From assembly GCA_022446985.1 (NCBI GenBank), contig JAKVBD010000015.1, positions 1 to 64,000 on the forward strand: a stretch of 64,000 nucleotides of DNA, given 5' to 3'. This document shows, piece after piece, positions 59,602 through 64,000 of this stretch (its first letter is position 1; each line of letters begins with the position of its first letter). Both the position numbers and the translations under genes were made by a program. The notes below the pieces were generated by a model. It was given only the letters and a program-made list of their open reading frames with translations. It was not told the origin of the DNA and made no database searches. This DNA is from Lentisphaerales bacterium. Its GTDB lineage: Bacteria > Verrucomicrobiota > Lentisphaeria > Lentisphaerales > Lentisphaeraceae.

Positions 59602-60198
59602 TTATCTTCTCAAAAGGTCATAAATTCTTGCTTGATGCATAAAAACAAATCCCAGGCGTCCTATCGTTATAAATTCACAGTCGCTTAAAACCTGCGATTG
59701 ATTTGTCGTGAGAAGCTTTCCCGCAACAAGCGTGCCATTTGTTGATCCTAAGTCAGTAATATGATATTTATTATTTTCTAAACGTATGGCTGCGTGCTTT
59801 TTAGAAATTGTAAAATCTGGAATGATTAGGTCATTGGGGATGACTCTGCCAATGGTAAATACATTGGGAGATGATGTCGCATCACGGTTTTTTCTAAGTG
59901 CATATATCGATTGATTAAAATTTTCATCGTCATTTAGACCGTGAAATGTTTCTTCTGGAGATTGTTGCTCTTCTTGTTTTCTGAGAGATTCACGGATTTC
60001 TTTTACGCTGAAAACCATGGTGTTTTTACTGTCGCCGACTTTTTGAAGTTGTCCTTCATAAAGTTTTCTTGAAACTAGTACTGGATGAGTCATGCTGGCA
60101 ATAAATTTTTCTTTTGAAATGCCGTTTAAATAACTTATGAACTTTGTGTTATTTATGCGGCCAGTATTACCAACAAAATCAAGGATAGTTATGCTCAT
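59602..60198 (-). CDS. FHA-domain protein
   Basis: The 198-residue protein has a C-terminal forkhead-associated domain (about 110-195): FTIGRVIPNDLIIPD, ISKKHAAIRLEN, ITDLGSTNGTLVAGK. This domain reads phosphothreonine. The first 100 residues show no motif I know, though the text TKFISYLNGISKEKFI may be a degenerate type IV/III chaperone-like helix. Its start overlaps the small upstream gene by 4 bases. It probably links a phosphorylation signal to flagellar control. Confidence 0.85.
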   Translation of the reverse strand: MSITILDFVGNTGRINNTKFISYLNGISKEKFIASMTHPVLVSRKLYEGQLQKVGDSKNTMVFSVKEIRESLRKQEEQQSPEETFHGLNDDENFNQSIYALRKNRDATSSPNVFTIGRVIPNDLIIPDFTISKKHAAIRLENNKYHITDLGSTNGTLVAGKLLTTNQSQVLSDCEFITIGRLGFVFMHQARIYDLLRR

Positions 60199-60479
60199 TC
60201 TCGATCCTGATTCCTATTAAATTCTTCTTTTAGACGCCGTTGTTTTTCGATTTCTTTTTCCGCCTCTGGAGATAGATTCAGCTTAACTGACTTTTCTTCA
60301 TTATAGACATTCTTTTTTTGAGATGCATCGGTGTCTTTTTTTTTCTTACGTGATCGTCCAAAAAAATTAAAGCGATAGCCTTCGCTATCTTCGATATTAT
60401 CTGTTTGAGCGAGTGGTTTTTCGTCTTTGTCGTTTGGCGGTTTGTCGGGAATATGGCCAGGACTTACAGGTTCCAGCAT
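60195..60479 (-). CDS. Small charged protein, unknown function
   Basis: The 94-residue product is rich in Lys, Glu and Asp (RSRKKKKDTDASQKK, ending EIEKQRRLKEEFNRNQDRE), with a likely helical C-terminus and no membrane segment. No family is recognised. It is kept as a gene because it lies between fliA and the FHA gene with proper spacing (21 bases after fliA, 4-base overlap with the FHA gene). Confidence 0.6.
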   Translation of the reverse strand: MLEPVSPGHIPDKPPNDKDEKPLAQTDNIEDSEGYRFNFFGRSRKKKKDTDASQKKNVYNEEKSVKLNLSPEAEKEIEKQRRLKEEFNRNQDRE

Positions 60480-60500
60480 GGTCGCACCTCATACACTGCT

Positions 60501-61274
60501 TCATTCCAGTTTCATTATAGATCTCATTTTTACGAGGATTTCCTTATACATTTGAGAGACTCGTCCTTCACTAATATACATTACTTCTGCAATTTCTTTA
60601 ACTTTTAGATCTTTATAATGTCGAAGATAAAGTAATTGTTGGTCTCTTTCGGGTAAGAATTTAAAGGCTTCGCGCATGGATTCTATAGAGAGTTGTTTAT
60701 CGGCTTTTTCCCATGGAGAATTATTTTTTGTGTCTTCAATAACTTCGGCATAGGCTACGCCCTGAGTGTTTTTAGAATCGAGACTTAAGGCATTGCTAGC
60801 CATGCCAATGCATTCTGAAACTTCGTTTTCGGATAAGCCGACTTTTTGAGAGATTTCAGGCATTGTTGGACAACGACCAAGGTCTACACTCATTTGGTGT
60901 ATATTTTGACAGATATTTTTATATGTTTTGCGCTGATTGCGGGTTAAGTGATCCTGTTTGCGAAGCTCGTCAAGTAGGGCTCCTTTTATACGTAAGTTTG
61001 CAAAAGTCGAGAATTTAAATCCTTTAGAAGGGTCGAAGTTTAGAGCAGCATTATGCAGGCCTATGACTCCCGCACCAATAAGATCATCAGCTTCCATGTT
61101 TTGGTGAACGCGAATAGAAAGTCTCTCAACTTCTTTAAAAACGAGAGGGAGGTACTTCTCGACGATTTTTTCGTGAAGCTCTTTGGAACGATTAATCAGA
61201 TAAGCTTCCCAAAGCTGCTTTTCATCGCTGTAATCAATTTTCTTATTTTTCTTATATGCTTTAAGACTATTCAT
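60501..61274 (-). CDS. fliA: Flagellar sigma factor FliA (sigma-28)
   Basis: The 257-residue sigma-70-family protein has region 2 (YLPLVFKEVERLSIRVHQN, DDLIGAGVIGLHNAALNFDPSKG, FSTFANLRIKGALLDELR), region 3 and region 4 (LPERDQQLLYLRHYKDLKVKEIAEVMYISEGRVSQM). The FDPSKGFKFSTFANLRIKGA text and the FliA/WhiG length identify sigma-28, which transcribes late flagellar and chemotaxis genes. It lies 2 bases after the 110-residue membrane gene. Confidence 0.93.
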   Translation of the reverse strand: MNSLKAYKKNKKIDYSDEKQLWEAYLINRSKELHEKIVEKYLPLVFKEVERLSIRVHQNMEADDLIGAGVIGLHNAALNFDPSKGFKFSTFANLRIKGALLDELRKQDHLTRNQRKTYKNICQNIHQMSVDLGRCPTMPEISQKVGLSENEVSECIGMASNALSLDSKNTQGVAYAEVIEDTKNNSPWEKADKQLSIESMREAFKFLPERDQQLLYLRHYKDLKVKEIAEVMYISEGRVSQMYKEILVKMRSIMKLE

Positions 61275-61276
61275 TA

Positions 61277-61609
61277 TTAGCTTAATTGGTCAAATTTTTC
61301 ATTTAGTTGCCCTTCAAGAGATTCTCGTTTTTCTTTCAGTTCTTGAAGCCTTTTCTTTGCTTCTTCCCTTTTTCGCTTTTTCTCTTCAGCTTCGGCTTCT
61401 TTTTTCATCTGAACAAGGTATGTCGTCAGTATGTTTCCTATACCATTGAAGCAGAGCAGTAGGAGTAAGGATGAAACCACGAGTATGATTAAGGCCATAT
61501 AGGAAGAGTAGAGTAAACCGTGACCCCGTGAGATGTTCAAAAGCAGTACTATGATACTGATGATGAAGCCTCCGGCGGCTGAGATTTTTTTTACTTCATT
61601 CCAAAACAT
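61277..61609 (-). CDS. Small membrane protein with coiled coil, unknown function
   Basis: The 110-residue protein has two membrane helices (about 8-24 and 32-52) and a C-terminal Lys/Glu-rich coiled coil (about 70-108). No named family is recognised, though genes of this shape often occur between flhG and fliA. It starts 7 bases after flhG and ends 2 bases before fliA, so it belongs to the operon. Confidence 0.65.
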   Translation of the reverse strand: MFWNEVKKISAAGGFIISIIVLLLNISRGHGLLYSSYMALIILVVSSLLLLLCFNGIGNILTTYLVQMKKEAEAEEKKRKREEAKKRLQELKEKRESLEGQLNEKFDQLS

Positions 61610-61616
61610 AATTGAC

Positions 61617-62507
61617 CTAGATATTCATAATTCCTTTTAAAATTGCCTCTGCGTTAAAGTCATTTATGTTGACTGCCGGGTCACCCATGATTCTACCGGC
61701 TATCTGCTTTAATCTTGTCGCAACTTCTCCTTTTGAATCGAGGGCAAAAAGTGGCTTCCTGTTCAGAACAGCCTTGTGAACTAAAGGCGAATAAGGGATG
61801 ATTCCTAAAAGGTTGACTGGACTGTATAAATAGTTTTGTGAAATCTTTGTCAGGTTTTTGAAAACTTTATGTCCTTGCTCATCTGAGCGAACCATGTTTA
61901 AGACAACGCTTATATTTTCTGAAAGCTTGTCTTGTCTGGCGACTTTCATGAGGGCGTAGGCGTCCATAATGGACGTTGGTTCCATAGTCATGACAATCAG
62001 AGTTTGAGGCGCCGCGGCAATAAATGATGTTACGCTCTTGTTTATTCCTGCTCCACAGTCAAACATAAGTATGTCATAGTCGGCGGCATAGGCCATAAGT
62101 TCTTGGACTACATTTGTTAATCTGGCTGAGCCTATATTTAACATATCTCTTTCGCCTGAGCTGGCAGGCAGGAAATCGACGCCGAACTCTGTCTTACAGA
62201 CTATGTCTTTTATGGGGGTCCCATGAAAGATTGCATCGTGTAGCGTATGTTCCGGGTTTTTACCCATGAGTATATCGACATTTGCCAAGCCCAGATCGGC
62301 ATCTATCAGTAAAACTTTATTGCCAAGACTGGCTAGAGCCATGGCTGTATTGACACTGACAAAAGTCTTGCCAACACCACCTTTACCGCTGGCTATTGCG
62401 ATACACCGGAGGGCTTTTTTGTTTTTTAAATGCCCAGGTGAGGATGCGGCCGCATTTCTGAGTCCATCCGCCTGATTTTTTGGTGCCAGCATTTTATTTC
62501 TCTCCAT
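61617..62507 (-). CDS. flhG: Flagellar number regulator FlhG (MinD-like)
   Basis: The 296-residue P-loop ATPase has the deviant Walker A ASGKGGVGKTF and the MinD/ParA text LIDADLGLANVDILMG, VDFLPASSGERDML, MFDCGAGINKSVTSFIAAA and MTMEPTSIMDAY. With FlhF it sets number and place of flagella. It follows flhF with 16 bases between them. The N-terminal motif that stimulates FlhF (DQAxxLR) appears as NQADGLRNAA at residues 11-20. Confidence 0.92.
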   Translation of the reverse strand: MERNKMLAPKNQADGLRNAAASSPGHLKNKKALRCIAIASGKGGVGKTFVSVNTAMALASLGNKVLLIDADLGLANVDILMGKNPEHTLHDAIFHGTPIKDIVCKTEFGVDFLPASSGERDMLNIGSARLTNVVQELMAYAADYDILMFDCGAGINKSVTSFIAAAPQTLIVMTMEPTSIMDAYALMKVARQDKLSENISVVLNMVRSDEQGHKVFKNLTKISQNYLYSPVNLLGIIPYSPLVHKAVLNRKPLFALDSKGEVATRLKQIAGRIMGDPAVNINDFNAEAILKGIMNI

Positions 62508-62523
62508 TAGTCAAAAATTTATA

Positions 62524-63627
62524 TTACCCATTATCTGGTATTAACATCGCAGTAATCAGGCCTGATGATGCGGGTTTTATGTCTTCTGGAACTCTTTGTC
62601 CATTTGTTACGTAGACTACAGGGATATCGGCAAGTTCAAATAATGTGGAAATGCCGTCATAGCATGAAGTTTCATCTTTTTTTGTAAGGATGATACAGCT
62701 TGGATCTAGGCAACTAAAACTGTTGAAAATCGATACAGCGTCTTGCTTACGGAGCCCGGCAGGGACGGTCAAAACAACATTTATTTCTGGAACTGAACTA
62801 AAAACTTGCTGAATGGCTTCAATGCCTTCCAGATCGTGAGGACCTCTTCCTTGGCTGTCAATTAAGATCACATCTTTATCTTGAAAGGCATCGATTTGTT
62901 TTTTCATTTCTTTTTCGGTAAAGACAACTGATAACTCGACGCCTAGTAGATTAGCATATTCTCGAAGTTGATCTACTGCAGCAACTCTGAAGGTATCGAT
63001 AGTGATGAGTCCGACATTTAGTTTATTTTTTAGAACTGCTTGAGCACAGAGTTTTGCAAGTGTTGTTGTTTTACCAACTCCAGTGGGGCCAGCCAGTGCA
63101 TAAATATCCGGTGCTGTACCAGTTGTCGGACGAAAGTAAATGCCACCTGCAGTCAAAAGGGATTCACTGAGTGCTTTGCGGTAATCTTCGACTTCAGGGT
63201 TATTGATTTTTCTTAGTCGACTCAAAACTTTTTTATGCCAACCTTCATGGATGAATTGCAGTTCATCAGGACTGTCACTTTGAGTTTTTATTTGCTTTTC
63301 TTTATTGACTAGGTCTTCAAATCTGGAGTCCAGTGCGGCAAGTTTGTCATCCAGCATTTTCATAGAGCGCCGTATTCCCATGTACTGCGATTTCTGACTG
63401 TTGAGGATTTCTTCCGTGGGAATGTTTGTTCCGCTGTTTGCAGAACCTTCTTTGAGTGGCTCTTCAACTGCAGCGATCACTTCGTATTGACCGCCTTTAA
63501 GTTTTCCAACCAATCCTGCATCATTGATTTTTTGGTTGTGGATAATAACTGCAGCACTACCCATTTCTTTAACAACAGTTTCGCGTAGAGCCTCAAGAGT
63601 TTTACCTCTATATCTTCTAATCATCAT
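62524..63627 (-). CDS. flhF: Flagellar SRP-type GTPase FlhF
   Basis: The 367-residue protein has the basic B domain at the N-terminus (MMIRRYRGKTLEALRETVV), a linker and the NG domain: Walker A LAGPTGVGKTTTLAKL, LITIDTFRVAAVDQLR, DSQGRGPHD, VLTVPAGLRKQD, ILTKKDET. FlhF is the SRP-related GTPase that places the flagellum. Its start overlaps flhA by 4 bases. Confidence 0.94.
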   Translation of the reverse strand: MMIRRYRGKTLEALRETVVKEMGSAAVIIHNQKINDAGLVGKLKGGQYEVIAAVEEPLKEGSANSGTNIPTEEILNSQKSQYMGIRRSMKMLDDKLAALDSRFEDLVNKEKQIKTQSDSPDELQFIHEGWHKKVLSRLRKINNPEVEDYRKALSESLLTAGGIYFRPTTGTAPDIYALAGPTGVGKTTTLAKLCAQAVLKNKLNVGLITIDTFRVAAVDQLREYANLLGVELSVVFTEKEMKKQIDAFQDKDVILIDSQGRGPHDLEGIEAIQQVFSSVPEINVVLTVPAGLRKQDAVSIFNSFSCLDPSCIILTKKDETSCYDGISTLFELADIPVVYVTNGQRVPEDIKPASSGLITAMLIPDNG

Positions 63628-64000
63628 GCGGCAATACCTCCTTTAGGTGGTGTTACGGATGCGACGATCTCAACAGGGAGATCGTCCGAAATTTCAGAGT
63701 ACGACAATACCGAAAGTTCAGGTACTTTGCGGCTGGTTAATTGACTTATGTGGTAGCGAATGATTGGCGATACCAGTAAGGCAATTTCTGTGTCGTAAGA
63801 TTCTTTAAGGTTTTCAAAAATTTCACAGATTTGCTGTATGATTGCATTAGCAGTTTCCGGCGGCATACTCATGATTCCCATGCCCTGGTTGCCTTCGATA
63901 CTTTCGCCGATCATGTTTTCTAGCTCTGGCTGAAGTGTTATGGCATAAAGAGTATTATTCTCAGAGAGTAATTGTCCTGTTATGTGGCCTTTAAGGGCCT
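63624..64000 (-). CDS. flhA: Flagellar export protein FlhA, C-terminal part (partial)
   Basis: The gene runs off the right edge of the window; about 125 C-terminal residues are visible. The text YAITLQPELENMI, LLVSPIIRYHISQLTSR and LSVLSYSEISDDLPVEIV is the C-terminal cytoplasmic domain of FlhA (usual LVLSYNEI). This domain is the docking ring of the flagellar type III export gate. The order flhA-flhF-flhG-fliA is common in polar-flagellate bacteria. Confidence 0.93.
   Translation of the reverse strand, partial: ALKGHITGQLLSENNTLYAITLQPELENMIGESIEGNQGMGIMSMPPETANAIIQQICEIFENLKESYDTEIALLVSPIIRYHISQLTSRKVPELSVLSYSEISDDLPVEIVASVTPPKGGIAA

Noticed and set aside
1-64000. CRISPR arrays, tRNA or rRNA genes, prophage or plasmid functions
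   Set aside because: I saw no regularly spaced repeats, no cloverleaf with the usual conserved bases and no phage or replication genes on reading; small RNA genes could still have been missed.

Overview
The window looks like a chromosomal piece of a Gram-negative member of the PVC superphylum, most likely a Lentisphaerae bacterium. This is inference from gene families; no search was run. Pointers are a DUF1552 / DUF1592-type dihaem protein pair, tandem PQQ-propeller proteins, FTLIEL-type pseudopilins, an outer-membrane porin, Lpt/Kdo lipopolysaccharide genes and moderately AT-rich DNA. Nearly all genes are in tight operons.

Layout. 1-390: end of an IS200-type transposase and a fragment of an ISL3-like transposase. 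400-5890 (minus): esterase, DUF1552 and haem-c proteins. 6062-12094: lipoprotein, serB, dsbD, a trypsin-like protease (plus) and a PHP-domain lipoprotein. 12165-16543 (minus): asnB, a Gfo/Idh dehydrogenase and thrC. 16601-18893 (minus): an intact CheC-like gene followed by a broken hybrid sensor kinase. 19060-21518: hypothetical, phosphoesterase and Nudix genes. 21619-22086: a bcp peroxiredoxin gene interrupted by a stop. 22115-25334 (minus): kdsB-kdsA-lptC-lptA-lptB for LPS inner-core synthesis and export; kdsB has an early stop. 25493-27107 (plus): membrane protein, rsmG and a Dabb lipoprotein. 27165-32192: porin with a LacI/cre-like operator, a pseudopilin-LamG fusion and two tandem PQQ-propeller proteins.

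32460-43430 (plus) is the most interesting part. Eight genes, most overlapping or one to three bases apart, encode an ABC-2-like permease, three SPFH/band-7 proteins (one polytopic), a P1B-like ATPase with an altered metal site and no N-terminal metal-binding domain, an ABC ATPase with a long acidic tail, a second permease with a large insert, and a membrane-anchored protein of unknown function. I read this as one membrane machine of unknown job. It is followed by a degenerate kinase-receiver protein (43516), a transmembrane pseudokinase with a zinc ribbon and a beta-helix ectodomain (44845), a SNF2 helicase whose start overlaps the pseudokinase gene (48428), and comM.

53964-57440: two pseudopilin genes (one frameshifted), a YaiI-family gene, a hydroxyacid dehydrogenase and a Nudix hydrolase. 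57427-64000 (minus): a flagellar control operon, flhA (partial)-flhF-flhG-membrane protein-fliA-small protein-FHA protein-rpoN-fliW-csrA, which puts two alternative sigma factors and the CsrA/FliW switch in one unit.

At least four genes carry stops or frameshifts (bcp, kdsB, the hybrid kinase, one pseudopilin). This is either real decay or errors in a draft assembly.
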